The notes beneath the pieces are model-generated. The model ran no database searches. It saw nothing but the letters and a program-made list of their open reading frames with translations, and was not told the origin of the DNA. Below are positions 8,488 to 16,868 of a stretch of 64,000 nucleotides of DNA, piece by piece. Origin of the DNA: JAFGRR01 sp964563855 (GTDB lineage: Bacteria > Planctomycetota > Phycisphaerae > UBA1845 > Fen-1342). The position numbers were made by a program, and so were the translations under genes. Where the stretch lies: positions 27,199-91,198 of the forward strand of contig CAZLYU010000005.1 in NCBI GenBank assembly GCA_964563855.1, read 5' to 3'. The stretch's first letter is position 1. Every line of letters starts with the position of its first letter.

Positions 8488-9351
8488 CTACGACGACCGC
8501 ACTTCCGTCGCCGAAGTTGGCGCCGCGCGCTCCGGCGCGTCAGCGACCGCGCTGGCTGACTTCAGCGGCCGCATGCCGGCGATCTCATGCGCCAACTGCA
8601 AATAATCCTCCGCGCCATGGCTCGTTGGCGCATAAGTGAACACCGTCTGACCGAAGCTCGGCGCTTCCGCCAGCTTGATGTTGCGGCGAATGCGGGTGTC
8701 GCATAGCCGGGCCGCAGCCCACGGGGCCGCAGCGTCGGCGCTTTCCAGAAAGCTCGCAACATCCCGCGCGACTTCCTGTCCGAGCCGCGTACCGCTCTCA
8801 GACATCGTGAGCACGATGCCCGAAACGCGCAGCGACGCGTTGTAGCTGTCTCGCACCGCGGTCACCGTGTCGAGCAGCTTGCCCAGGCCCTGCAGCGCGA
8901 GGAAGTGCGGCTGTAGCGGAATCATGACCTCGTGCGCAGCGGCCAACGCGTTGACGCTCAGCACGCCGAGCGACGGGGCACAATCAATGATGCAAAACTC
9001 GACCTCCGCCAAGAGCGGCGCGATGGCGTTGATCAGTCGCTGCTCCCGCCCCTCGACTTCGGCCAGTTCGATCTCCGCCGCAACGAGGTCGAGATGCGCC
9101 GGCAACACAATCAAGCCTTCGTCGAGGCTGCGCAAGGCTTCGAGCACGCTCACGCCATGCACCAGCACGTCGTAGATGCTCGGCTCATCATCCCCGACTT
9201 CCACGCCCACGTGCATGCTTGCGTGCGCCTGTGGGTCGAGATCGACGAGCATCACGCGGCGCCCGAGTTGCACCAGGCCCGCGGCGAGGTTGACCGCCGT
9301 CGTGGTCTTCCCGACGCCCCCCTTCTGATTGACAACCGCGATTGAACGCAT
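8488..9351 (-). CDS. parA: ParA/Soj family ATPase
   Basis: 287 residues. The N-terminus MRSIAVVNQKGGVGKTTTAV holds the deviant Walker A motif (KGGVGKTT); LVDLDPQAH is the Walker A' region and CIIDCAPSLGVLSVNAL the Walker B/switch region. This is the Soj-type fold that segregates chromosomes or positions cell structures by dimerising on DNA. No parB gene or parS-like array was noticed beside it, so it may be either the chromosomal partition ATPase or an orphan positioning ATPase. It begins at ATG 9351, 38 bases after the fabZ-like gene, and abuts the vanZ-like gene exactly. Confidence 0.88.
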   Translation of the reverse strand: MRSIAVVNQKGGVGKTTTAVNLAAGLVQLGRRVMLVDLDPQAHASMHVGVEVGDDEPSIYDVLVHGVSVLEALRSLDEGLIVLPAHLDLVAAEIELAEVEGREQRLINAIAPLLAEVEFCIIDCAPSLGVLSVNALAAAHEVMIPLQPHFLALQGLGKLLDTVTAVRDSYNASLRVSGIVLTMSESGTRLGQEVARDVASFLESADAAAPWAAARLCDTRIRRNIKLAEAPSFGQTVFTYAPTSHGAEDYLQLAHEIAGMRPLKSASAVADAPERAAPTSATEVRSS

Positions 9352-9389
9352 CGGGGCAGTATAGCTGCGACGCCGGGCGCAGCGACCGG

Positions 9390-9863
9390 TCAGACGGCCA
9401 TGCCGGCGATCTTGGCTTCGAAGACCAGACGTCCGTCGACGAAGCCCTGCGCGGCGCTATCGAAGCGCCGCTGTCGAGTCTTGAGGATCTTGGAGATGAC
9501 GACGAAGCGCGCGGGAGGCTCCACAATGCCGCGGAAGCGGACCTCGTCGGCGGCGGCGAAGCCCGCGAACGTGCTCGACCCGCTCTCGAGTCGCTGCGCG
9601 TAAGAGCAAAGCTGCGCCGCAACCTCGATCATCAGAACCCCGGGGAACAGCGGTCGTCCCGGAATGTGCCCCTTCACCCACCAGTCCGTGGGCGACAGGT
9701 CGATGTATCCGGCGCAGATCTTCTCATCCGAATCCCACAGCACGATCGCATGCAAGAGCTGAAACTCTTCGCGATGCGGCAGCGCATTCATGATCGCCGC
9801 ACGATCGGCGACCACGGCGCCAAAGTCGAGAGCGTCAGGATCGAAAATCTTCGGAGGCGGCAT
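9390..9863 (-). CDS. FabZ/FabA-like hotdog dehydratase
   Basis: 157 residues from ATG 9863 (an in-frame TTG at 9878 is the alternative). The motif GHIPGRPLFPGVLMIEVAAQL corresponds to the FabZ signature: His in GHIPGRP is the expected catalytic base and Glu in MIEVAAQ the acid. The rest of the hotdog fold (DEVRFRGIVEPPARFVV) follows. FabZ enzymes dehydrate 3-hydroxyacyl-ACP in fatty acid synthesis. The N-terminus is longer than usual and the sequence is divergent, so it may be a specialised paralogue rather than the main FabZ; acpP and fabF lie 12 kb away. First gene of the leftward run to parA, vanZ-like and nadA. Confidence 0.75.
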   Translation of the reverse strand: MPPPKIFDPDALDFGAVVADRAAIMNALPHREEFQLLHAIVLWDSDEKICAGYIDLSPTDWWVKGHIPGRPLFPGVLMIEVAAQLCSYAQRLESGSSTFAGFAAADEVRFRGIVEPPARFVVISKILKTRQRRFDSAAQGFVDGRLVFEAKIAGMAV

Positions 9864-9918
9864 GATGTCTCGCCACAAAGCGCGTTGGAAGCCGAAGCCG
9901 CCGACTGCCGCTCACCGT

Positions 9919-10131
9919 CTAGACGGCGGGCGGTGGAGTGGATGCGTCGTCAGGCTTGCTCTCATCCGTCCGGAGATCAAGCACCTTCTTGCGGATGTCC
10001 TGCGCGAGGTTTTTGATGTCCTGCATCGATTTGCGAACGCGCGTTCCGGCCGCCTTGTTACCGCCGACGGCCTTGTAAACGTCTTCGCCCGCCTCTTCGA
10101 CCATGCGTTTGAGCTGTTCGTACTCTTCCAA
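9919..10131 (-). CDS. Histone H1-like DNA-binding peptide
   Basis: 70 residues when started at TTG 10131, which I prefer because GAGGGAG lies 8 bases upstream and the product then begins with a helix (EEYEQLKRMVEEAGEDV). A longer frame back to ATG 10254 would add a Pro/Arg-rich segment without an obvious ribosome site. The core AVGGNKAAGTRVRKSMQDIK followed by NLAQDIRKKVLDLR matches the small basic histone H1/Hc1-like proteins annotated in planctomycetes and chlamydiae, thought to bind and compact DNA. The tail is Pro/Thr/Asp-rich. Upstream of it, divergently, is uvrC. Confidence 0.7.
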   Translation of the reverse strand: MEEYEQLKRMVEEAGEDVYKAVGGNKAAGTRVRKSMQDIKNLAQDIRKKVLDLRTDESKPDDASTPPPAV

Positions 10132-10368
10132 GATTCGATCTCCCTCGGGTCGAGTGAGTGACGTCGCGGTGAGGCGTTGCCAAGGCGGAAGCACGGGGCC
10201 GTCTTCCGCCGACCGCCGCGGGTTGTAGCGTGCGCTGGCAGGCCTTGCAAGCATGCGGTCGGCCGTAATCGCTCACGAAACACCTTTCTCAGCCGGCATC
10301 CTCTTCCGAAACCCTGTGCAACACGCACCAACGAGCGCCCGCTGCTGACAAACCCGTAGAATCCCGAC

Positions 10369-11829
10369 GTGCCCGGCTCACCAAACGCACACCCTGAACC
10401 TGGTGCTGGCGATCACCCGCCGACCGCCGCTGACCGCGTGTCGCGCCTCCGCGCGATGATCAGCCACTTCCCGAAGACGCCGGGCGTCTACCTGATGAAA
10501 GACGCCAGCGGCACAGTGCTCTACGTCGGCAAAGGCCGCGACCTGCGAGCGCGTGTCATGAGCTACTTTCAAGACTCGGCCGACTTGCTCTCGTCGCGCG
10601 GCCCCGAAATCGCCCACATGATCACGCTCGTCCACGACATCGACTTCCTCGATTGCGACACCGAAGTCGACGCGCTGCTCACCGAAAACCGGCTGATCAA
10701 AGACATTCAGCCCGCCTTCAACGAACGCTTGCGCGACGACAAAAGCTTCCCCTACGTCATGATCACCACCGGCGACGATTTCCCCGGCGTGTTCGTCACG
10801 CGGCAGCCCCGGCGCAAGGGCGCCCGACTGTTCGGGCCGTTCACCAGTGCGCAGGCCGCGCGCCAAGCCGTGAGCGCCCTGCAGAAGGCGTTCCGCTACC
10901 GAACCTGCGAGCTCGACATCCGCGCCGACGACGACAAGCGACGCTTCTTTCGACCCTGCCTGCTCTACAGCATCAAACAATGCACCGCGCCGTGCGCCGA
11001 CAAAATCACCAAAGAGGAATACCGCCAGGATATCGACCGACTCACCAGGCTCCTCAAGAGCAAACGCAGCCATCTGCTGCGCGATATGAAACGCGAGATG
11101 GATGCGGCGTCGAAGACGCTCGACTTCGAAAAGGCGGCCAGCATTCGCGACCGCATCCGCGCCATCGAAGGCCTCAACACAGCCGGCGATGTGCAAGACG
11201 ATGTGCAACCCGAAGTGTTCTACATCGACCCCGCCGCCGGACTCGAAAGGCTCGGCAAACTCCTCGCACTGCCCGAGACGCCGCGCATCATCGAAGGCAT
11301 TGACATCGCGACCCTGCACGGCGAGTCGTCAGTGGGTTCGCTCGTGTGCTTCATCGACGGCCGTCCGTTCAAAAACGGCTACCGACGCTTCAAGATTCGC
11401 ACGGTTTCCGGCGTCGACGACTACGCCATGATTCGCGAGGTGATCGCTCGGCGCTATAAACACGCCGCCAACGCGACCGAGCTGTTCCCCGACGTGATTC
11501 TGATTGACGGCGGCCTCGGCCAGTTGCACGCGGCGCTCGAGGCCTTCGACCACCTCGCGAAAGCCATCGAACTCGAAACCGGGGCGGGCGTGAAGCCGCC
11601 CATGGTCATCAGTCTCGCAAAGCGCGAAGAGCTGGTTTACACGCAGGCCAAACGCGAGCCGTTGCGGCTGCCGCGCAATGATGACGCGTTGCGGCTGTTG
11701 CAGCATGTGCGCGATGAGGCCCACCGTTTCAGTCAGCACTATCACCACATCCTGCGGCGTAAGCGCACCTTCGATGAAGAACTGAAAGCCGGCAAACGCC
11801 CCCCCCGACGCAACGCCAAGCGGCAATAG
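10369..11829 (+). CDS. uvrC: UvrC excinuclease subunit without C-terminal HhH
   Basis: 486 residues from GTG 10369. UvrC makes both incisions in nucleotide excision repair. The N-terminal GIY-YIG nuclease is intact (TPGVYLMKDASG, LYVGKGRDLRARV, ALLTENRLIK); a Cys-rich CLLYSIKQCTAPCADKI stretch and a UVR helix pair (ASKTLDFEKAASIRDRIRAI) follow; the RNase H-like 5' nuclease shows EGIDIATLHG, DVILIDGGLGQLHAA and DEAHRFSQHYHH. The protein stops about 35 residues after that, with a basic tail. Typical UvrC is about 600 residues and ends with a tandem helix-hairpin-helix DNA-binding domain, which is missing. No frameshift is evident, so this looks like a natural short form. Confidence 0.92.
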   Translation: MPGSPNAHPEPGAGDHPPTAADRVSRLRAMISHFPKTPGVYLMKDASGTVLYVGKGRDLRARVMSYFQDSADLLSSRGPEIAHMITLVHDIDFLDCDTEVDALLTENRLIKDIQPAFNERLRDDKSFPYVMITTGDDFPGVFVTRQPRRKGARLFGPFTSAQAARQAVSALQKAFRYRTCELDIRADDDKRRFFRPCLLYSIKQCTAPCADKITKEEYRQDIDRLTRLLKSKRSHLLRDMKREMDAASKTLDFEKAASIRDRIRAIEGLNTAGDVQDDVQPEVFYIDPAAGLERLGKLLALPETPRIIEGIDIATLHGESSVGSLVCFIDGRPFKNGYRRFKIRTVSGVDDYAMIREVIARRYKHAANATELFPDVILIDGGLGQLHAALEAFDHLAKAIELETGAGVKPPMVISLAKREELVYTQAKREPLRLPRNDDALRLLQHVRDEAHRFSQHYHHILRRKRTFDEELKAGKRPPRRNAKRQ

Positions 11830-11953
11830 CTGCGCCCCTCGCGCACGCTCGACCACTTTTCCCCGCTTCACCTCAGCCTCGTTGCCGCCAGCCTCCGATT
11901 GCAAGCGCGACGTTCTGTTCCCGTTTCACGCTCATTTTCTGAGGAGAAGCTCA

Positions 11954-13123
11954 ATGACGCGCGCTCTGCTACCGTTCGCCGCCGCCATCGCACTCGGGTT
12001 CCTGGCCGGCTGCCCGTTCCCGCCGACCGGCGCCCCGCGAAGCCCCGGCGTCGACGACCCCGCCGACAACATCGCCGACCCGCAGCCCGTAGACACCCCT
12101 ATCGACAACCAGCCCGACGCCGGCGACGACAGCCCCACCCCCGGCGAGACGCCTCAGGCGCCCAACCCGCCCGCGAACAATGCCGCGCGTGGATTCGTCC
12201 CCGACTCGGTCACCCTCGACATCAACGAACTGCCCGAAGACGGTGACAACGCGTCCGCGCAGATCGCACCGCGGTCGCTACAGGTCACCGAGCGCGTCGT
12301 GCGCTCCACCGCAACGATCGTGCACCGCTTCCACCGTCTCGCGGACCGCGCCCTCGCACTCGCCGCGCGCATCAATCAAGCCGCGACCGACCCGAACCAA
12401 ACCCAGTTTGAAGGCCAGCTCATCGCCCTCGGCTTCATCGGTGAGTACAAGGTCGACTTCGCCGCGTTCGACTTCGACGGCGACGGCGTCGCCGACGGCT
12501 CCGGAAACGCGGTCGACACGCCCACCGCCTTCCGCCTGTGGCTCAATCCCGGCTCCGGATTCGTCCCCGTCATGTGCGGCCTCATCACCACCCGCCCCAG
12601 CGACGCGAACATCGGCGCCGGCCAACTGTTCCTCAGCCCGCCCGGCGTCTACAGCGACATCGCCGACGACGTGCAGTTCTACGTGCAATACGACCGGACC
12701 AATCCCGAGCACCAATGGAACTTCGCCTACGTAGTCGGCGGCGTGCACCCGCTGTTCGATCTCGCCCGCGGTGCAGCCCGCGTCGACATCCGCACCGTCG
12801 GAACCGATCGCGAGAAGACCGTGCGCGGCGCTTACGAGTACGAGGCCGACGCACTCCACCGCTTCTCGCAGTTGAACGCCCGCACCACAGGCTTCATCTC
12901 CGACACCGGCCGCTCCTTCCAGATCACCGCCTCGGGCGTACGCAACGCCGAGACCGTGAACTTGGTGAACGTGTGTGTCGAGCCCACCCTGTTTGAGGAA
13001 TCGCAAGCGGTGAGTTGCGATGGCTTCGTGTTCAGCGATCCCAACGACTACGAGCCGCTGACGCTGCCCGAACCCGACGCCGCCAACTTCCCCACCGACT
13101 TCCCGGATTCACCGACCTTCTAA
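11954..13123 (+). CDS. Lipoprotein of unknown function
   Basis: 389 residues from ATG 11954, which follows GAGGAGAAG (11941-11949). The N-terminus MTRALLPFAAAIALGFLAGC is a lipoprotein signal with an LAGC lipobox. A long Pro/Asp-rich linker (about residues 25-75) leads to a beta-rich region containing FDFDGDGVADGSGNAVDTP, a calcium-loop-like segment. I do not recognise a family for the rest. It is probably anchored to the outer or cytoplasmic membrane and exposed. It stands alone, 120 bases after uvrC. Confidence 0.65.
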   Translation: MTRALLPFAAAIALGFLAGCPFPPTGAPRSPGVDDPADNIADPQPVDTPIDNQPDAGDDSPTPGETPQAPNPPANNAARGFVPDSVTLDINELPEDGDNASAQIAPRSLQVTERVVRSTATIVHRFHRLADRALALAARINQAATDPNQTQFEGQLIALGFIGEYKVDFAAFDFDGDGVADGSGNAVDTPTAFRLWLNPGSGFVPVMCGLITTRPSDANIGAGQLFLSPPGVYSDIADDVQFYVQYDRTNPEHQWNFAYVVGGVHPLFDLARGAARVDIRTVGTDREKTVRGAYEYEADALHRFSQLNARTTGFISDTGRSFQITASGVRNAETVNLVNVCVEPTLFEESQAVSCDGFVFSDPNDYEPLTLPEPDAANFPTDFPDSPTF

Positions 13124-13448
13124 AACGACGCGAGCTTCTTTTGTTGAGCGGGACACACGAAGCTGTCGCGGCGCTCCATGCTGCGGCGGCTTCGCTCGTT
13201 GCTTTAGCAGAGCGCAGCGTACGCGGCGAAGAAAAACACCGTCAGTCGAATGCGTTGTGGCGTCCAAAAAGCCCATAACATCGGGCGTCCTCCTCGGGAT
13301 GACGACGTCGCGACTTGCACCAACGCCCTTCCGATCTCAATCCAGTGTAGGCCACGCGGAAACCCGCCGCATCGTCCGACCGGTCTTACCTTCTCAGCGC
13401 CGCTAATTGCTGCGGTCGCTGCGCTCCAGACGCAGGAGCGATCACGCC
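13124..13448. other. Intergenic, no feature recognised
   Basis: 325 bases between two convergent genes. I see no open frame with family similarity, RNA gene or strong hairpin. Confidence 0.5.
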
Positions 13449-14363
13449 TTACTCACCCGGTTCGATAACGAACGCTTCCGCCGCCAGCCCGATGATGCGA
13501 TATGCAAGGCGGGCCGCGAGAAACTCGGTCACATGCGTGGTCGTGGCCGGGGCGACTTCCACCACATCCGCCCCGACGATCCGCTTGCTCCGCGCCAGCG
13601 CCGCCAAAAGATCCGTCACCTGAAACCAGTCCAGCCCGCCAGGCTCCGGCGTCCCCGTTCCCGGCGCATACGCCGGGTCGAACCCGTCAATGTCGACCGT
13701 GACAAACACCTCGTCGCTCAGCTCAGCCAGCGTCTGCTCGATCCACGCCTCACCATGACACGCGCGCGGCGGAAAGATCGACAACCCCTCGCGTGCGATC
13801 AGCTCCGCCTCTTCCTCCGAATAGCTCCGAATCCCGACCCCCACGAACTTCACCCCCTCACCGTGCAACCGCCGCATCACGCACGCGTGACTGTAAGGCG
13901 AGCCCTGGTACGCGTCGCGCAAGTCGGCGTGCGCATCGAGCTGCAGCACCGACACGTCGCGCCAGCGCCGACGCACGGCGCGCACCAGCGGAAGCGTGAC
14001 GCTGTGCTCACCGCCGAGCCCTAGCAAGAACTTGCCATCCTCGACCGGCCGCCGCGCCGCCGACTCGATGCGCCGCATCATCGATTCCGGACCGCTCACA
14101 TCGACATCGACTGGCGGCAGCGTCGTCACGCCGACGTGGCTGCTGTCGCGCCCCAGCGCTTCGTCATACAGCTCCACCTGCTGCGACGCGCTGATAATCG
14201 CCGACGGGCCTAACCGCGCCCCGCCGCCAAAGCTCGTCGTCGCGTCGTACGGAATGGGCAGCACCGCGACACGCGCCACGTCGTAACCGCGCGTTTTGGG
14301 ATCCAGTCCGAGAAACCCCGCGCGATCGTCACCGGCAGCGGTGATCGGGTTCGGCGTGCCCAT
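13449..14363 (-). CDS. speB: Agmatinase (ureohydrolase family)
   Basis: 304 residues. The binuclear manganese site of the arginase/agmatinase family is complete: GGEHSV, DAHAD and DIDGFDPAYAPG. The family hydrolyses guanidino compounds to urea; agmatinase gives putrescine. The specificity call rests on context: the gene lies 2 bases after pdaD on the same strand, so arginine is decarboxylated to agmatine and then cleaved to putrescine, making a two-gene polyamine route. Start ATG 14363; length normal for SpeB. Confidence 0.92.
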   Translation of the reverse strand: MGTPNPITAAGDDRAGFLGLDPKTRGYDVARVAVLPIPYDATTSFGGGARLGPSAIISASQQVELYDEALGRDSSHVGVTTLPPVDVDVSGPESMMRRIESAARRPVEDGKFLLGLGGEHSVTLPLVRAVRRRWRDVSVLQLDAHADLRDAYQGSPYSHACVMRRLHGEGVKFVGVGIRSYSEEEAELIAREGLSIFPPRACHGEAWIEQTLAELSDEVFVTVDIDGFDPAYAPGTGTPEPGGLDWFQVTDLLAALARSKRIVGADVVEVAPATTTHVTEFLAARLAYRIIGLAAEAFVIEPGE

Positions 14364-14365
14364 CC

Positions 14366-15025
14366 CTACTTCGACTTGCCTTCAGCACGCTTACGTTGCT
14401 TCGCAGCGCGCGGCGAACGTGTCTGACGCGCTTTGGCGAGCTGACCGGCGATCGCGGCGATCTCTTGCGACTCGTCAAAAACCATCACCGCCGCCGCCAC
14501 AACGCTGGTCCAAAGCCCCTTCTTGTCCCCCTCCGCCGTTTGAACCACCGCCCGCGTGCGCACGATCTTTCCGCTCATCTTGTAGATCTCACGCCGCGCG
14601 TCGTAGTTGGCGTCCGGGTCAAACTCGACCCCGAGCGTGCTAGCCAGCATGCTCGCCGCCATATCTTCGACATAGTCGGACGTGCGTCGCTCCGTCATCC
14701 CGTAGCCGTGATGCTCGGAGATGTAACCAAAGTGCTCCTCCTCAGACGGAACCGCCAGCCCGATCCCGGCCGACACCAGCCGGCTCGGCTCGTTCGTCCG
14801 CGCCTCGGCCAGCACCACGAACGCAATCTCGCCCGGGTGCAGCTTTGCGACGCCTGCACGCTTCGAGATGATCTTGCAACGCGGCGGGAAGATGCTCGAA
14901 ACCTTCACCAGGTTGAGATGCGCGATGCCGGCGTCCCGTAGCGCCAACTCGAACGACTCGAGATTGCGCGGATGCTTGCCGACTCCGCGCGTAAAGAACA
15001 TCTGATTGGCGACAATTGGGAACAC
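14366..15025 (-). CDS. pdaD: Pyruvoyl-dependent arginine decarboxylase
   Basis: 219 residues from GTG 15025, with GGAGGG 6 bases upstream. PvlArgDC decarboxylates arginine to agmatine. The proenzyme self-cleaves at a Ser-Ser pair to make the pyruvoyl group; here it is in LVKVSSIFPPRC (about residues 40-51), followed by the family pattern LHPGEIAFVVLAE, SAGIGLAVP and HHGYGMTE. The C-terminus is Lys/Arg-rich and extends past the usual family end. Forms an operon with speB. Confidence 0.93.
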   Translation of the reverse strand: MFPIVANQMFFTRGVGKHPRNLESFELALRDAGIAHLNLVKVSSIFPPRCKIISKRAGVAKLHPGEIAFVVLAEARTNEPSRLVSAGIGLAVPSEEEHFGYISEHHGYGMTERRTSDYVEDMAASMLASTLGVEFDPDANYDARREIYKMSGKIVRTRAVVQTAEGDKKGLWTSVVAAAVMVFDESQEIAAIAGQLAKARQTRSPRAAKQRKRAEGKSK

Positions 15026-15133
15026 GGACGGCCCTCCAGCAGCGCGGCGTTCTTCAAACCCACGGGGGGGATACGTCTAATATGGCCTGCTCTCAACGGA
15101 CCACGCGGCGCGGCCCGGCGGCACGAGCGGCGA

Positions 15134-15161
15134 ATTATAGCTCGCAATGCGAACTGCACAA
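15134..15161 (-). promoter_or_regulatory. Candidate sigma-70 promoter for pdaD-speB
   Basis: On the minus strand TTGTGC (15161-15156), 16 bases, then TATAAT (15139-15134). Transcription would begin near 15127, leaving a leader of about 100 bases before the GTG of pdaD. The 15026-15476 gap between the two divergent genes shows no further gene. Confidence 0.5.
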
Positions 15162-15476
15162 TTCCCGCCGCGACGGACGCGAGATTTGCCTGACCACGCC
15201 CCCGTATCCCATGGTTGAACTGAGGAGTCGCTTCCGCCGGCCAGGGACGGTCGACGGTCGACGAGGGAGCCTCGTTCGGTGCGAACCGGTTGGGGAGAAG
15301 CAATGCGTTTCGCACGGCGCCGGCGTCCGCGTTCGCGGACGTCGGCGTTCTTCTTGCCCGCCGCACCCCCATCCGCTTGACACCCCCACGCCTCCGCCGC
15401 ACGCTAGCGCAATCGCAGACGGGCGCTCAATCGGGGCGCGCTGCGAGAGCGACGTCGCTGCGAGCACCCGAAACCC

Positions 15477-16601
15477 ATGGGTTACGCCTACACTCCCGGA
15501 CTTTCCGTCGCCGAGCACACCGTCATTCGCAAAGTGCGCCGCCTCCCACTCAAGGGCCGCGTCCTCGTCGAAACCGGCGCCGTCGTCGACGCCGATGAGG
15601 TCGTCGCCCAGACCGAACTCCCCGGCGAAGTGCGGCCCATCAACGTCGTCGGCAAGCTCGGCGTCGCCGCCGAAGAACTCACCGAGATCATGCTCAAGCA
15701 AGAAGGCGATCCGGTCGCGGCCAACGAACCAATCGCACGCACCAAGGGCGTCTTCGGCTTCTTCAAGAGCGAGCTCAAGAGCCCCATCGACGGCAGCGTC
15801 GAGTCGATCTCCAGCGTCACCGGCCAGATCATCATTCGCGGTAAACCGACCCTACTGCAGAAAACCGCCTACGCCCGCGGTCGCGTCGTCGCCGTCCAAG
15901 CCGACGAATCCGCCACGATCGAAGTCTCCGGAACCTTCATTCAGGGCATCTTCGGCATCGGCGGCGAGGCGCGCGGCGAAATCGCCCTCGCGGTCGACGA
16001 CCCCGCCGATGTCCTCGACGCCCCCAAAATCAAACCCGAGCACCGGGGCAAGGTCATTGTCGGCGGAAGCCTGCTCACCGCCGACGCCGTAAAGGCCGCC
16101 CAAAAACACGGCGTCGCCGGCATCATGGTCGGCGGCCTGAACGATGCCGACCTGCGCGCCTTCCTCGGCTATGAGCTCGGAGTCGCCATTACCGGCGAAG
16201 AAACGCTCGGCGTCACCATTGTCGTCACCGAGGGATTCGGCGAGATCGCGATGGCCTCCGCCACGTTCGACCTGCTCAAACGACGCGTCGGCAAGGTCGC
16301 CAGCATCAACGGCGCCACGCAGATTCGCGCCGGCGTCATCCGACCCGAATGCATCATCCCGCTCGACGAGGAAGCCGCCCCGGCGACCGGCGACGACGAG
16401 CAGAGCAGCGTGCTGCAGATCGGCACACCGCTCCGCGCGATTCGCGAACCATTCTTCGGCCGCATCGGCAAGTGCGTCGCCCTGCCCGTCGAGCTGGAAC
16501 GACTCGGCAGCGAAACCAAAGTCCGCGTCCTCGAGGTCGAGTTTGACGACGGTCAGCGCGCCACCGTGCCGCGAGCGAATGTGGAGCTCATCAAAGCCTA
16601 G
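15477..16601 (+). CDS. Conserved protein of unknown function, biotinyl-like barrel plus KOW-like end
   Basis: 374 residues. I do not recognise a named family. Residues 20-150 look like a barrel-sandwich (biotinyl/lipoyl-like) fold: LPLKGRVLVETGAVVDADEV, LPGEVRPINVV, ELKSPIDGSVESISSVTG and RGRVVAVQADES. The middle contains alternating glycine-rich strands (GVAGIMVGGLNDADLRAFLG, GVAITGEETLGVTIVVTEGF) that suggest a small alpha/beta domain. The C-terminus (REPFFGRIGKCVALP, then RVLEVEFDDGQRATVPRANV) resembles a KOW-like beta barrel. No lipoyl lysine motif is present. Neighbours are pdaD (divergent) and the tig-clpP genes. Its start ATG 15477 opens MGYAYTPGLSV. Confidence 0.65.
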   Translation: MGYAYTPGLSVAEHTVIRKVRRLPLKGRVLVETGAVVDADEVVAQTELPGEVRPINVVGKLGVAAEELTEIMLKQEGDPVAANEPIARTKGVFGFFKSELKSPIDGSVESISSVTGQIIIRGKPTLLQKTAYARGRVVAVQADESATIEVSGTFIQGIFGIGGEARGEIALAVDDPADVLDAPKIKPEHRGKVIVGGSLLTADAVKAAQKHGVAGIMVGGLNDADLRAFLGYELGVAITGEETLGVTIVVTEGFGEIAMASATFDLLKRRVGKVASINGATQIRAGVIRPECIIPLDEEAAPATGDDEQSSVLQIGTPLRAIREPFFGRIGKCVALPVELERLGSETKVRVLEVEFDDGQRATVPRANVELIKA

Positions 16602-16672
16602 CCGATGGAAATGGTGTCGGGTCGTGGTTGACGCCGCGACCGACGCAACACTCGAGGAAGGAGCCGGAGACC

Positions 16673-16783
16673 ATGTTGGATTCGTTTCAGTTCATCGATT
16701 TCGGCAGCATCGTGACGACGTTCCTCGCCACGTTTCTCTCCACGTTCTTCTCGTTGGTGGTAAGCCTGTTCTTCCCGGCCTGA
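16673..16783 (+). CDS. 36-residue hydrophobic peptide
   Basis: ATG 16673 lies 9 bases after a strong GAGGAAGGAG site (16654-16663). The product starts MLDSFQFIDFGSIVTTFLAT and continues into a strongly hydrophobic end (FLSTFFSLVVSLFFPA), so it is a likely single-span membrane peptide. It lies between the unknown 374-residue protein and tig. No family is recognised; the ribosome site and clean stop are the evidence that it is translated. Confidence 0.45.
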   Translation: MLDSFQFIDFGSIVTTFLATFLSTFFSLVVSLFFPA

Positions 16784-16868
16784 CGCCGCCGCCACTTCGC
16801 TCTAAACTAACCTACGCCGACCGCACGCTCGGTGCGGGGCCGGGCCGAAACTCGCTGGAGATCAGGCG

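Noticed and set aside
15016..16092. 358-codon plus-strand frame crossing the pdaD promoter region
   Set aside because: It overlaps the 374-residue gene in another frame and becomes a Ser/Pro/Arg-rich shadow there.
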